In this document: in pieces, positions 12,613 to 21,156 of the stretch
Numbering within the stretch: position 1 is the stretch's first letter
How the letters are laid out: each line of letters starts with the position of its first letter
From: Phyllobacterium sp. OV277
Lineage (GTDB): Bacteria > Pseudomonadota > Alphaproteobacteria > Rhizobiales > Rhizobiaceae
Length of the DNA: 64,000 bases
Direction: 5' to 3'
Assembly: GCF_900104355.1 (NCBI RefSeq)
Contig: NZ_FNIY01000001.1
Location: forward strand, 744,001 to 808,000
Translations under genes and position numbers: made by a program
The notes under the pieces: model-generated
Databases searched by the model: none
Told to the model about the DNA's origin: nothing
Seen by the model: only the letters and a program-made list of their open reading frames with translations

Positions 12613-12638
12613 CCCCTGCTCCACCCCTTGGAGCCCCA
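12613..12638 (-). promoter_or_regulatory. Candidate MraZ box array upstream of mraZ
   Basis: On the minus strand three G-rich boxes occur in helical phase: TGGGG at 12638-12634, AGGGG at 12628-12624 and AGGGG at 12617-12613, spaced 10 and 11 bases. Known MraZ operators are direct repeats of TGGGN about 10 bases apart upstream of mraZ. Position and spacing fit; binding is inferred. Confidence 0.6.
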
Positions 12639-12908
12639 TCAATAGCCATGGAAGCATTGGCCAAACCGGCCGATTGCAAGCCCTGGCATGCCAAATCCAA
12701 TGTCGGGAAACACCGTGTCGACTGAACGCTACTGATGAAACCAATCGATATCATGGGGCACTATGGGCGTCAATGGGATTAGAGAACACATATGGGAGCA
12801 AGCCCGCAACCAGGCACACTTCCGGCGATTCTGAATTTATCGCTCATTAAGCTTAATGAACGGTTAGGAAAGGGAGTGATGGATGATTGATGGGTTGCAT
12901 CATTGTGG
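12639..12908. other. Upstream region of the dcw cluster, no gene seen
   Basis: 270 bases between the MraZ-box array and the first palindromic element. No reading frame with plausible coding content was found on either strand. It presumably holds the main dcw promoter (minus strand), but I could not identify convincing -35/-10 boxes. Confidence 0.5.
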
Positions 12909-13068
12909 GTGGTTCGTGGTTCGTGGTTCGACAAGCTCACCATGAGGGAGAGTGGGGATGCAACGATAATCATCAGCATTGCAGATCACAAAGGTTGCAG
13001 AACTAAACTGCCTTCATCATCCCTCTCCCTCATGGTGAGCTTGTCGAACCACGAACCACGAACCACGA
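12909..13068. repeat. Palindromic intergenic element, family A copy 1
   Basis: Left arm 12909-12955 contains GTGGTTCGTGGTTCG and ACAAGCTCACCATGAGGG; right arm 13021-13068 is its reverse complement (CCCTCATGGTGAGC, GTCGAACCACGAACCACG). The 65-base centre contains ATGCAACGATAATC, shared with the other copies. The GTGGTTC unit is itself tandemly repeated on the outer side of both arms. No reading frame or transposase is inside. Same family as 43821-44104 and 57757-58100. Confidence 0.85.
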
Positions 13069-13078
13069 TCCAGCGGCG

Positions 13079-13274
13079 CTCACCCCCCTCTGCCCTGTCG
13101 GGCATCTCCCCCACAAGGGGGGAGATCAGCCTTCAATGCAATCTTGCACAATCTGCGACGTTTCCGATTGTGCAAAGGCGTTGATGTCAATGTGATCTCC
13201 CCCCTTGTGGGGGGTCCGAAGGACGGGCGAGACCCGTGGCTCGCCCCGGTAGTCCGACAGGGCAGAGGGGGGTG
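13079..13274. repeat. Palindromic intergenic element, family B composite
   Basis: Outer arms CACCCCCCTCTGCCCTGTCGG (first 20 bases at 13081-13100) and the complementary CCGACAGGGCAGAGGGGGGTG near 13254-13274 enclose inner arms ATCTCCCCCCACAAGG-type near 13105-13126 and GATCTCCCCCCTTGTGG near 13193-13210. The right side also carries GGCTCGCCCCGGTAGTCCGA, shared with the hairpin at 36622-36693. The centre has a smaller inverted pair (AATCTTGCACAATC / GATTGTGCAAAGG). No coding content. Confidence 0.8.
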
Positions 13275-13329
13275 AACCCCGGCACACCACACACAAAAGC
13301 GCGTGATCGCCAAAAACAAACGATGAAGT

Positions 13330-13761
13330 GTCAGCTGGCCTGTAAGCCGGGTTCTGTATGGCTGGACTTTCGTCCAACGCGGCAGCCATTCATCTTGGAC
13401 GGATGTTACCATCCGCCTCCTGCAACCTACCCGGACGACTGACCGGAAACCAATCGTCAGACTTTCGCCTGACACGCCGTCCCTATTCGGTTTTGCTCCC
13501 GGTGGGGTTTACCTTGCCGTTCCTGTTACCAGTAACGCGGTGGGCTCTTACCCCACCCTTTCACCCTTACCCCGTCATTCCTTGTGTCCAATCGGTAACG
13601 ATCCGACACAACGAAAGACGGGGCGGTTTCCTTTCTGTGGCACTTTCCCTGGGGTCGCCCCCGCCGGACGTTATCCGGCACCGTGTTTCCCTGGAGCCCG
13701 GACTTTCCTCACATGCCGCCTTTCGGCTTTTGACATGCGCGGCTGCCCGGCCAGCTGACGA
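13330..13761 (-). ncRNA. rnpB: RNase P RNA
   Basis: Catalytic RNA that trims 5' leaders of tRNA precursors with the RnpA protein. On the minus strand the 5' part reads GAGGAAAGTCCGGGCTCC (conserved P4/J region) and the 3' part contains AACCCCACCGGGAGCAA and ends with AGAACCCGGCTTACAGGCC. The termini close helix P1: GTCAGCTGGCC near 13757 pairs with GGCCAGCTGAC near 13332. Length about 430 nt fits bacterial type A. Ends are set by the P1 helix and may be off by a few bases. Confidence 0.95.
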
Positions 13762-13802
13762 AGCGTATAAAAGGGTTTCGACGGCAAAACGCAAATGAAA
13801 AA

Positions 13803-13823
13803 GGCCGGATTGGTTATCCGGCC
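13803..13823 (-). terminator. Rho-independent terminator after the transglycosylase gene
   Basis: On the minus strand GGCCGGAT, a 5-base loop and ATCCGGCC (8-bp stem) are followed by TTTTTC. It lies 40 bases past the stop at 13863 and just ahead of rnpB, so it should separate the two transcripts. Confidence 0.8.
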
Positions 13824-13862
13824 CTTGTCTATGAACAGTTCTCAATGAAATCAGCAACCCGT

Positions 13863-14594
13863 TTAGTTGGAAGCCATTTCCATCTTCACCTTGGCACAAT
13901 AGTTGGCCGAAACAGGATTCATGCGCGTTGCGCCATGTCCGGCATTGTATCTGAGAATTGTACCGCAGGTCGTGCCATTGCCCAGCTTATGCGCTCCGGC
14001 AAGGTATTTCATGCCCCAGCGAATATTGGTTTCCGGGTTGTAGAGCGCTTGACGCGAACCAGTGTAACCAAGGCCGCGCGCTGTTTCGAGCTTGATCTGC
14101 ATGAGGCCGATTTCTCCGGCGCTTCCCGTCATATCAGCGCGGTAATTGCTTTCCACCCGCACCACCGCATTGGCGAGCGAAACCGGCACGCCGTAAGAGG
14201 CGGCATAGGAACTGATAATCGTCGAATATTTCGTTGACCCTATCGATCCCACGGAAGATGGGATGCTAGCCGTGGTCATTGTATCGACATTGGCAAGGTT
14301 TCTGTTGCGGATCGTCACCTTGATGCGAGCCTTGGTTTCAACGATTGGGCGCTTGGCTGATGCCAGAACCTTTTTGCTGGTCCGCTGCTTCACGGCAACC
14401 TTTTTGCCCTTGCCGCCTGTCTGTCCAGCCTTGGCGGATTTCCCGCTTGCCTTTTCCTTTTCAGCGGCATCCCGTTTGGCCTTGAGGTAGTCCATCAGGT
14501 TTGTTGGCTCTTTCGGGCTACTATACGCTGCGCTTGAGCCAAAGAAGGCCGTCGCCCCGAGAAGGGCGATAATCATACCAATTTTTTTTGTCAT
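13863..14594 (-). CDS. Lytic transglycosylase, SLT domain, exported
   Basis: Periplasmic muramidase-type enzyme predicted to cleave the MurNAc-GlcNAc bond with 1,6-anhydro product. 243 residues: signal peptide about 1-25, a Lys/Ala-rich linker about 35-95, then a C-terminal SLT domain about 125-240. The catalytic Glu lies in VRVESNYRAD (about 148), followed by SAGEIGLMQIK, with ILRYNAGHG near 225. ATG at 14594 begins the signal peptide; 20 upstream in-frame residues are not signal-like and were left out. A terminator follows. No precise family name is claimed. Confidence 0.92.
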   Translation of the reverse strand: MTKKIGMIIALLGATAFFGSSAAYSSPKEPTNLMDYLKAKRDAAEKEKASGKSAKAGQTGGKGKKVAVKQRTSKKVLASAKRPIVETKARIKVTIRNRNLANVDTMTTASIPSSVGSIGSTKYSTIISSYAASYGVPVSLANAVVRVESNYRADMTGSAGEIGLMQIKLETARGLGYTGSRQALYNPETNIRWGMKYLAGAHKLGNGTTCGTILRYNAGHGATRMNPVSANYCAKVKMEMASN

Positions 14595-14806
14595 CGTTTT
14601 CCGTCTAAATCGCTTGGGCGATGCGAGCGCACCACCAGATCCGTTCCACGCCAAAAATCAAAAAGGGCACCACCGGAACAATGGCTAAGGATGTGACGGT
14701 CCAATGCAGCCGAATATGGGTCGGCCAAATAACAAAGTATAACACATTGAAATATATAGGTTGCACTGCACAAAAAACAGCAGAGAAAGCGTTTTTTTAC
14801 AAATAG

Positions 14807-15571
14807 TTATGCTATCAGCGCGGGGAGTGCAGAAAGTACCCTGTGCAAGGTTTCGATGGTTGACATGTCGGCTACTCCATCGACTTTTTCTGGGCGAAAA
14901 TGGCGCTGGAACGCTAAAATGCCTAATTCTGTCGACCTTCCGAACACACCATCTATGGGTACATCATAGCCATAAAGGGCCAGCATGCCCTGCAAAGCTT
15001 CAACCGGCTGGCCCTGATCACCGAGCGAAAAGAACCGGCCGCCACGGATCGGCGATGGCGCTACCCAGTGCCCTACCCCGGAATTGTACAAAACCGGCCA
15101 CGGGAATTTCTCACCGGGATCAATCTTGCGCGCGGGCGCAATATCCGAATGGGCGAGCACATTCTCCGGGCGCATTTTGTGGCGCGAGACAATGCCCTTG
15201 CACAGGTCAATGACCGCATCGATCTGCACATCGCCAAAATCAGGAAAATCCAGCAGCGGGCCGCCATTGACGATTTCAATGCCGATGGATGAGGAATTGA
15301 TATCCACCTCGCCCTTCCACGAACTCTGGCCCGCATGCCATGCGCGTTCGCTCTCGGGCACGAGCTGCACAACGCGGCCATCCTCATGCACGACATAATG
15401 AGCCGAAACTTCGCTCTCCGGGTTGGTCAGCCAGCTTTCCGCAGCCTCACCCGTTGCCATGCCCGTATAATGCAGGATCAGAATGGAAGGGTGCTTGCCA
15501 TCCTTGCGCGGGCCAAAATTCGGAGAGGGATGCACTTCCGCGCGTAAATGATCAGGTTTAAACGCGCTCAT
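14807..15571 (-). CDS. AmpD-type N-acetylmuramoyl-L-alanine amidase with peptidoglycan-binding domain
   Basis: Zinc amidase (Amidase_2 fold) that removes peptides from MurNAc or anhydro-MurNAc. About 254 residues: amidase domain about 20-165, with the first Zn ligand in ILILHYTGM (H34) and later ligand motif LAHSDIAPARKIDPGEKFPW, then a C-terminal PG_binding_1 domain about 180-245. No signal peptide is evident, which fits a cytosolic AmpD role, but the wall-binding domain leaves an envelope role open. The start overlaps the upstream DjlA-like gene by 14 bases. Confidence 0.9.
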   Translation of the reverse strand: MSAFKPDHLRAEVHPSPNFGPRKDGKHPSILILHYTGMATGEAAESWLTNPESEVSAHYVVHEDGRVVQLVPESERAWHAGQSSWKGEVDINSSSIGIEIVNGGPLLDFPDFGDVQIDAVIDLCKGIVSRHKMRPENVLAHSDIAPARKIDPGEKFPWPVLYNSGVGHWVAPSPIRGGRFFSLGDQGQPVEALQGMLALYGYDVPIDGVFGRSTELGILAFQRHFRPEKVDGVADMSTIETLHRVLSALPALIA

Positions 15572-16277
15572 ATGCCTTCAGATCTTTTTCGACTTTTTCC
15601 CACGCTGCATTGATAGCAGCGATGCGCTGATTGGCAATCGCAACAAATTCTTCCGGCACACCGCGCGCAATCAGCATATCCGGATGGTTTTCCCGCACCA
15701 GCGCCCGATAACGCTTGCGCGCCTCTTCAAAGCTGACACCGCGTGTAAGGCCAAGGACGACGAACGGGTCCGCCTGCCCGCGCCCGACATGCCGCGCGAG
15801 AATGCTGTCGAACTGGTCTTCATCCAATGCAAAAATCTCGGCGACTGTTCCCAGAAAGATCAGCTCTTTATCGTGGAGCGCACCATCTGATTTGGCAATG
15901 TGGAACAGGCCGTCGAGAATGTCTTCCAGCATTTTGCAATTCGGCTGGCCGGAACCGCAGAGCGAAGCAAGCTGCGCCGCATAGGTCTCGTAACCCGCGA
16001 CATCCTGCTTGGCGAGATTATAGAGCCGCGTGACTTGATCCTGATAGCGCGGCGGAACGTGGAAAATCTCGTGGAATGCCTTGACCTCGACTTCGGTTAC
16101 AACACCATCAGCCTTGGCCATCTTGGCAGAGAGCGCAATCATGGCAATCGAGAATGCAACGCGCCTGCGGGTTTCGGGATCACCCTCAAACGCAGTGCGC
16201 ACGGCCTCGATGATGCTGGAGAAAGCATCGATTGCAGTGGTGGTAATGAAGTCGCTGATACGGCGCCAAATCGACAT
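15558..16277 (-). CDS. TerB/J-domain protein (DjlA-like)
   Basis: 239 residues: N-terminal tellurite-resistance-B-like helical domain about 35-150 and a C-terminal J domain about 170-239 with the HPD tripeptide at 198-200 (RENHPDM), which would stimulate a DnaK-type chaperone. E. coli DjlA has an N-terminal membrane helix; here the first 30 residues are only moderately hydrophobic, so membrane attachment is doubtful. Translationally coupled to the amidase gene downstream. Confidence 0.85.
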   Translation of the reverse strand: MSIWRRISDFITTTAIDAFSSIIEAVRTAFEGDPETRRRVAFSIAMIALSAKMAKADGVVTEVEVKAFHEIFHVPPRYQDQVTRLYNLAKQDVAGYETYAAQLASLCGSGQPNCKMLEDILDGLFHIAKSDGALHDKELIFLGTVAEIFALDEDQFDSILARHVGRGQADPFVVLGLTRGVSFEEARKRYRALVRENHPDMLIARGVPEEFVAIANQRIAAINAAWEKVEKDLKAYERV

Positions 16278-16360
16278 ATGACTGTTTTATTCAAATTCTT
16301 TCGCAATTGCGAGAGCGATCTGACGTAAGTTGAGCAGACGGGTTGACGCACCTGTCAAAA

Positions 16361-16392
16361 TAAAATGGCCAGCACAAGGCTGGCCATTTTCA
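16361..16392 (-). terminator. Rho-independent terminator after the small lipoprotein gene
   Basis: Minus strand: AATGGCCAGCC, short loop, GGCTGGCCATT-type pairing (about 11 bp), then TTTATTTT. Located 17 bases past the stop of the lipoprotein gene at 16409. Confidence 0.8.
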
Positions 16393-16408
16393 TCAGGGAT
16401 AGCGGCTC

Positions 16409-16783
16409 TTACTGAACGCCGAGCGCATCCTTGATAACTTTTTCTGCGGCATCCGCAGCGGCCTTGATCTGGTCAGCAGTCTGACCGGCAGCCTTGGCAG
16501 CATCTTCAGCAGCCTTACGGGCAGTTGCAACAGCGGCCTGCTTCTGCTCGGCTGTCATCGTGGCAGCCTGTTCCTTCAGCTTCTTCAGCGTATCCGCCGC
16601 ATTCATCGGCGTTGCTGGAGCAGCCGGTGTCTGTGTCGTGGAAGGTGTTGCAGGGGCAGGAGCAGGTGTTGCTGCAGGCTGTTCAGTTGTCGCTGGCGCC
16701 TTCTTTTCTTCTTCTTTTTTACCGCACGCTGTCAGTGCGAGAAGCGAAACCAAACCAAGCGAAATAAGAAGTTTGCTGTTCAT
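16409..16783 (-). CDS. Small Ala-rich lipoprotein of unknown function
   Basis: 124 residues. Type II signal peptide with lipobox LTAC (Cys20), so predicted to be acylated and envelope-anchored. After the Cys come KKEEEKK, then a Pro/Ala/Thr-rich spacer about 30-60, then an Ala-rich amphipathic helix about 62-124 (AADTLKKLKEQAATM, AADAAEKVIKDAL). The composition suggests a tethered coiled-coil or helical rod; no family is recognised. It is monocistronic with its own terminator. Confidence 0.82.
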   Translation of the reverse strand: MNSKLLISLGLVSLLALTACGKKEEEKKAPATTEQPAATPAPAPATPSTTQTPAAPATPMNAADTLKKLKEQAATMTAEQKQAAVATARKAAEDAAKAAGQTADQIKAAADAAEKVIKDALGVQ

Positions 16784-16996
16784 AAGTATACCCTCTCCGT
16801 TTCAAACAAATACGTCCCTCATCTTTTATCTTACCTGAAATAAGGCAAAGTTGGGTCTTGTTTTAAAGTTGGGTTAACTTTTCATCGAGCATTCACAAAA
16901 CCTCAAGCAATCCGGGCCCTTTGCTTGTGATTGCTTCTGGCACATTGTTCTGCAAAATTGCCGCTCCACAGCCGAAATACCGAAGAGATCACTCCC

Positions 16997-17503
16997 ATGC
17001 CCCTATCCCCGCTGATTCGTGTCCTAACTTCCCAGGATGCACCGACCTTCCAGCAGTTGCGTCTCCATGCCCTCAAAACAGCACCGGAAGGGTTCGGCTC
17101 AAGCTATGAGGATGAAGTTGGCCGAGAACGATCAGACATTGAAAGGATGCTTGGGGCCAGACCCAACGCAGTGTTCGGCGCTTTTGCCGGAACTGAACTG
17201 GTGGGCATGGCCGGTTTTGCCACCACGCCCAAGGTCAAACAGAAGCACAAGGGTCTGCTATGGGGTGTTTTCGTTCACCCCGATTGGCGCGGCCACAACC
17301 TTGGCAAACGGTTGACATTGGCGGTTATCGATCACGCCCGCGATCACGTCGATACGTTGCATGCCACTGTCATGGCGGCAAACCTGCCAGCACGCACACT
17401 CTATCTCGGGCTTGGTTTCACGGTCTTCGGCTTTGAAAAGGATGCCCTGCGCATCAATGGCCAATCCTATGATGATGAGTTGCTGCGGCTCGATCTGCGC
17501 TGA
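16997..17503 (+). CDS. GNAT family N-acetyltransferase
   Basis: Acetyl-CoA-dependent N-acetyltransferase of unknown substrate. 168 residues with the GNAT core: strand IRVLTSQDAPTF at the start, VFVHPDWRGHNLGKRL (acetyl-CoA pyrophosphate loop, Q/RxxGxG/A-like) near 95, and NLPARTLYLGLGFTVFG near 130. ATG at 16997 follows GAAGAGA; a longer reading from 16931 adds 22 unlikely residues. Monocistronic. Confidence 0.88.
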   Translation: MPLSPLIRVLTSQDAPTFQQLRLHALKTAPEGFGSSYEDEVGRERSDIERMLGARPNAVFGAFAGTELVGMAGFATTPKVKQKHKGLLWGVFVHPDWRGHNLGKRLTLAVIDHARDHVDTLHATVMAANLPARTLYLGLGFTVFGFEKDALRINGQSYDDELLRLDLR

Positions 17504-17602
17504 AATCTACTCCAGAAAATCACCGCACCATCTTGAAAATTGCGCGGGTTGGGTTTATACCAACCGAAATGATTAGCTCACTACTTATTACATGGCTACC
17601 AT

Positions 17603-18052
17603 ATGTCCAAAATGACGCCTCGTGACATCTATATCGACGAGCTGGCGAAAGTCAGCCGCAAGATTCGCACATTGTTCGATGCGCGGGTCAAACAACGCGG
17701 CCTCACCTTTGCGCGCGCCCGCACAATGATGCTGCTCGACCGCATGGAAATACTCAGCCAGAAAGATCTGGCCGAAGAGCTGGAGATCGAAACACCCACC
17801 ATGGTGCGGCTTCTGGACGGTCTGGAGAAGCAGGGCTTTATTGAACGACGCTCGGTGGAGGGTGATCGCCGTGCCAAACAGATTGTCATGACGCCTCTCG
17901 GCGCGGAGCTTGCCAGCGAGGTCAATCAATTGGCACAGGAATTGCGGGCGGAATTTTTGCAAGGCATCGACGACAAGGCGCTTGTCGCCACGCTGGAGGT
18001 CATCCGCGCTATCAATGGCAACATTGGCGAAATGGACAAGGATCAGGCCTGA
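17603..18052 (+). CDS. MarR family transcriptional regulator
   Basis: 149 residues with the winged helix of MarR: LTFARARTMMLLDRME, then SQKDLAEELEIETPTMVRLLDGLEKQGFIERR (recognition helix and wing, about 50-80) and EGDRRAKQIVMTPLG. First gene of an operon with a DHA2-type MFS transporter and an HlyD adaptor, so it probably represses its own efflux pump and is relieved by a ligand. Its stop overlaps the transporter start (TGATG). Confidence 0.92.
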   Translation: MSKMTPRDIYIDELAKVSRKIRTLFDARVKQRGLTFARARTMMLLDRMEILSQKDLAEELEIETPTMVRLLDGLEKQGFIERRSVEGDRRAKQIVMTPLGAELASEVNQLAQELRAEFLQGIDDKALVATLEVIRAINGNIGEMDKDQA

Positions 18053-19743
18053 TGATCCCGGAGGCAGAATTTGTCGGGTATGACCCGTTAAAATTGCAGC
18101 CGGAGCCCGCCGAGGAACAGGCTTTGCCCGCAGCGCCCCAGCCTGCTCCACCGCTAGCCATGAGTCCCTATTGGTCGGCCATCTATATTGCTGCATCCAC
18201 CCTGCTCTCCCTGACACAGGGGCTCGGCATGAATCTCATCGCCACCAATGTGTCACAGATTCAAGGCTATCTCGGCGCGACAAGTACCGAAACGACATGG
18301 CTGATTGCTGCCTATATGGCGCCAAATGTCAGTCTTTCGGTCGCCTTGATCAAAATCCGCGCCCAATATGGCCTGCGCAATTTTGCCCAGTTGAGCATTG
18401 CCGGATTTGTCCTTGTCTCGCTGATGCATCTGTTTGTGACCGATCTGCAATCGGCCATCATCATCCGTTTTTTCAGCGGCATGGCGGCCTCTCCCATGTC
18501 GACCCTCGCCTTTCTCTATATGCTCGAAGCATTTCCGCCCGCGCGCAAATTGACAGTCGCGGTCTGTCTCGTGCTGACCAATATTTCTCTGGCATCGCCA
18601 CTGGCACGATTTCTGTCACCCGCACTGCTCGATTTCGGTCAATGGCGCGGGCTCTATATGTTCGAGGTTTCGCTGGCCTTCATTGCCTTTACGGTCATTT
18701 ATCTGCTGCCACTGACACCGCCACCACGCGCCAAGGTCATCGAGAAACTTGATATTCTGGCCTATCTGCTGATCGCCATCGGTTTCGGCTGTACTGCTGT
18801 CGTCCTTGTAACCGGACGGCTTTACTGGTGGACGGAAGTGTCATGGCTCGGCATTCTTCTTGCCATCGCCGTTGTCACGTTGACGCTGGCCGTTATCATC
18901 GACCTCAATCGAACGAAGCCGCTGCTTGATATCCACTGGATCGTGAGCAAGGAAGTGTTGCATCTGGCCGGAACCATTCTCTTGTTCCGCTTGATCGTTT
19001 CCGAACAAGCCACCGTCGCAACCAACTTCTTCCAGAATCTGGGGCTGCTCAACGAGCAGATTGCCACGCTCTACGCGGTGATGATGGTATCAATGGTCGT
19101 GGCAGGCCTGTGCTGCGCTGCGGTGATGACGCCGGAACGCGGGCCTGCCATCCATGTGATCGCCCTGATCTTCCTGATTATCGGCTCCTATATGGACAGC
19201 CAGGCAACGAACCTGACGCGCCCTGAGAACATGTATGTCAGTCAGGCGCTGATCGCAGCGGCAACGGTGATTTTCCTGCCGCCTGCCATGTCTGCAGGCC
19301 TGATGTCCGCGCTGAAACGTGGACCAGTCTATATTCTCAATTTCTTCATTGTGTTTCTGGCAACGCAAAGTCTTGGCGGCCTGCTCGGAACGGCGGTTTT
19401 CGGCAGCTTCATCACCATCCGCGAGAAATTTCACTCCAATGTCCTTGCCGAACATATCGTCATGTCCGACCCGCTCGTGGCCCAGCGTGTTGCCCAACTG
19501 GCAAGCGGCTATGGCCGCGTCATCACCGACAAGGTGCTCCTCAATGCGGAAGGTATCGCACTGCTGTCGCAGCAAGCCACCCGTGAAGCCAACATCCTTG
19601 CCTATAATGATGCATTCTTCCTGATAGCGGGCATCTCATTCTTTGCCCTTGTCGCCCTCCTCATCCATGTCAGCTTTCGCTATGGCATCAGGAAGTTCAT
19701 ACTTCCGGCTATCACAGGCGAAATTGCTCAACCAAGTTCGTAA
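18052..19743 (+). CDS. MFS efflux transporter, DHA2/EmrB-like
   Basis: 563-residue inner membrane transporter with a Pro/Ala-rich cytosolic N-terminus (about 1-38) and about 14 hydrophobic segments. The start region (STLLSLTQGLGMNLIATNVSQIQGYLG, STETTWLIAAYMAPN) matches the EmrB-type pattern of TM1-TM2. The large loop at about 470-510 before the last helix is also typical. Expected to work as a proton antiporter with the adjacent HlyD protein. Substrate unknown. Confidence 0.88.
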   Translation: MIPEAEFVGYDPLKLQPEPAEEQALPAAPQPAPPLAMSPYWSAIYIAASTLLSLTQGLGMNLIATNVSQIQGYLGATSTETTWLIAAYMAPNVSLSVALIKIRAQYGLRNFAQLSIAGFVLVSLMHLFVTDLQSAIIIRFFSGMAASPMSTLAFLYMLEAFPPARKLTVAVCLVLTNISLASPLARFLSPALLDFGQWRGLYMFEVSLAFIAFTVIYLLPLTPPPRAKVIEKLDILAYLLIAIGFGCTAVVLVTGRLYWWTEVSWLGILLAIAVVTLTLAVIIDLNRTKPLLDIHWIVSKEVLHLAGTILLFRLIVSEQATVATNFFQNLGLLNEQIATLYAVMMVSMVVAGLCCAAVMTPERGPAIHVIALIFLIIGSYMDSQATNLTRPENMYVSQALIAAATVIFLPPAMSAGLMSALKRGPVYILNFFIVFLATQSLGGLLGTAVFGSFITIREKFHSNVLAEHIVMSDPLVAQRVAQLASGYGRVITDKVLLNAEGIALLSQQATREANILAYNDAFFLIAGISFFALVALLIHVSFRYGIRKFILPAITGEIAQPSS

Positions 19744-19746
19744 GAT

Positions 19747-20784
19747 ATGACCATATTGCTTCGCAACACCGCCACCCTGATTGCAATTTTCCTCGGCCTG
19801 CTCGGCCTTGTGCTGGTGCTCTATGCATGGAGGCTGCCGCCTTTTAACAGCGACGTCGAGATCACCGAGAATGCCTATGTCAAAGGGTATGTGACGCTCA
19901 TCAGCCCGCAGCTCAGTGGCTACATCGTTGAAGTGCCGGTGCAGGACTATCAGCAGGTCAAGGAAGGCCAGTTGCTGGTGCGGATTGATGACCGCATCTA
20001 TGCGCAGAAGCTTGAACAGGCGAAAGCGACACTGGCAAGCCAGCAGGCCGCACTCAACAATTCGACGCAGCAGGAACGCGCCGCTCAGGCCCGCATTGGT
20101 TCGAGTCAGGCGCAGCTTGACAGTGCCAATTCCGGTCTGCGGCGCACGCAGGCCAATTGGGCCCGCATCGAACCGTTGACCATCAAAGGGGTCATGACAA
20201 AAAGCGATTCCGATCAGGCTGAAACCGCATTGGAGCAATCTCAGTCTTCGGTCACACAGGCGCAGGCAGCGCTGGAGGTTTCACGCCAGGATCTTGAGAC
20301 CATCAGGGTCAGCCGCGGATCGCTCGAAGCAGCTGTCGCAGGCGCGGTTGCCGCCGTCAATCTCGCCGAGATTGACATGACCAACACGAAAATTCTCGCG
20401 CCGCGCGATGGGACGGTTGGCGAAGTGGGCGCAAAACTTGGACAATACGTGACCGCAGGAACACAGCTCATGGCGGTGGTCCCGCCAGATGTGTGGGTTA
20501 TTGCCAATTTCAAGGAAACCCAGCTCAGCAATATCAAGATCGGCCAGCCTGTAACATTCACGGTGGATGCCCTCAACCGCAGGCGTCTGAACGGTCATGT
20601 CGAGCGGTTTTCGCCGGCTGCCGGGTCAGAATTCAGTGTGCTCAAACCCGATAATGCGACCGGTAATTTCACCAAGGTTGCACAGCGCATTTCCGTGCGC
20701 ATCTCTGTTGATCCGGGTCAGGACCTTGCCCAGTATCTGGCACCGGGCATGTCGGTTGTGGTGCGTACAGAGCTGGAAAAATGA
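19747..20784 (+). CDS. HlyD/EmrA family periplasmic adaptor
   Basis: 345-residue membrane fusion protein: one N-terminal membrane helix (about 6-28), lipoyl half-motif with NAYVKGYVTLISPQLSGYI, a coiled-coil hairpin about 85-190 rich in Gln/Ala, the second lipoyl half (KILAPRDGTVGEVGAKLGQYV) and a beta-barrel domain. Starts 4 bases after the MFS gene, so the two form a tripartite pump with a TolC-like outer membrane factor encoded elsewhere. Confidence 0.9.
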   Translation: MTILLRNTATLIAIFLGLLGLVLVLYAWRLPPFNSDVEITENAYVKGYVTLISPQLSGYIVEVPVQDYQQVKEGQLLVRIDDRIYAQKLEQAKATLASQQAALNNSTQQERAAQARIGSSQAQLDSANSGLRRTQANWARIEPLTIKGVMTKSDSDQAETALEQSQSSVTQAQAALEVSRQDLETIRVSRGSLEAAVAGAVAAVNLAEIDMTNTKILAPRDGTVGEVGAKLGQYVTAGTQLMAVVPPDVWVIANFKETQLSNIKIGQPVTFTVDALNRRRLNGHVERFSPAAGSEFSVLKPDNATGNFTKVAQRISVRISVDPGQDLAQYLAPGMSVVVRTELEK

Positions 20785-21090
20785 GTCGCCACGGAATCAC
20801 GAAAACGCGGTTGAACCGACAGAAGTCACAATAACCACACCGTTTATGCACCGGTTTGTTGCCTGAAACTGGCTTCCCCGATACGCGATTTCCGGGGCAA
20901 GAAATCACCATCATCGCGAATTTAGGGGAAAATGTTTTCACTCATTTGCAATGAGAGAGAAATTAACAAAATCAAAGGATTGGGAGAATAACATCAATTG
21001 GCATGCCGCTGCACGTCCACCCCATAGTCGTGAAAATGCAAGGGTTTGTCCGCACAACCGGAATCAATCTGGCAAGGACTTGATTCAAAA
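20785..21090. other. Intergenic region before btaA, no gene seen
   Basis: No plausible coding frame. A short hairpin CCCCG/CGGGG at 20876-20897 lies 92 bases past the HlyD stop and could be a weak terminator, but it lacks a good T-run. The promoter end of the gap carries the Pho box annotated separately. Confidence 0.4.
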
Positions 21091-21108
21091 TCGTCACGGC
21101 TCTGTTAC
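21091..21108 (+). promoter_or_regulatory. Candidate Pho box upstream of btaA
   Basis: TCGTCAC-GGCT-CTGTTAC: two 7-base half-sites separated by 4 bases, the layout of a PhoB operator (consensus CTGTCAT, 4-base spacer, CTGTCAY). The second half matches 6 of 7, the first 4 of 7. It ends 48 bases before the btaA ATG. Bacterial betaine lipid genes are known to be PhoB-dependent in Sinorhizobium, which supports the call. Confidence 0.6.
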
Positions 21109-21156
21109 ATCGAAATGTTAGGCGGAGAGGAATTTCCAACAAGGGGATTCAATCCG

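Noticed and set aside
12113-12754. Long N-terminal extension of rsmH (open to 12754)
   Set aside because: It reads through mraZ in another frame; the true RsmH start is the ATG overlapping the mraZ stop.
17592-17602. ATGGCTACCAT palindrome at the marR start as operator
   Set aside because: Only 4-bp arms around 3 bases and not clearly repeated; too weak to call without other evidence.
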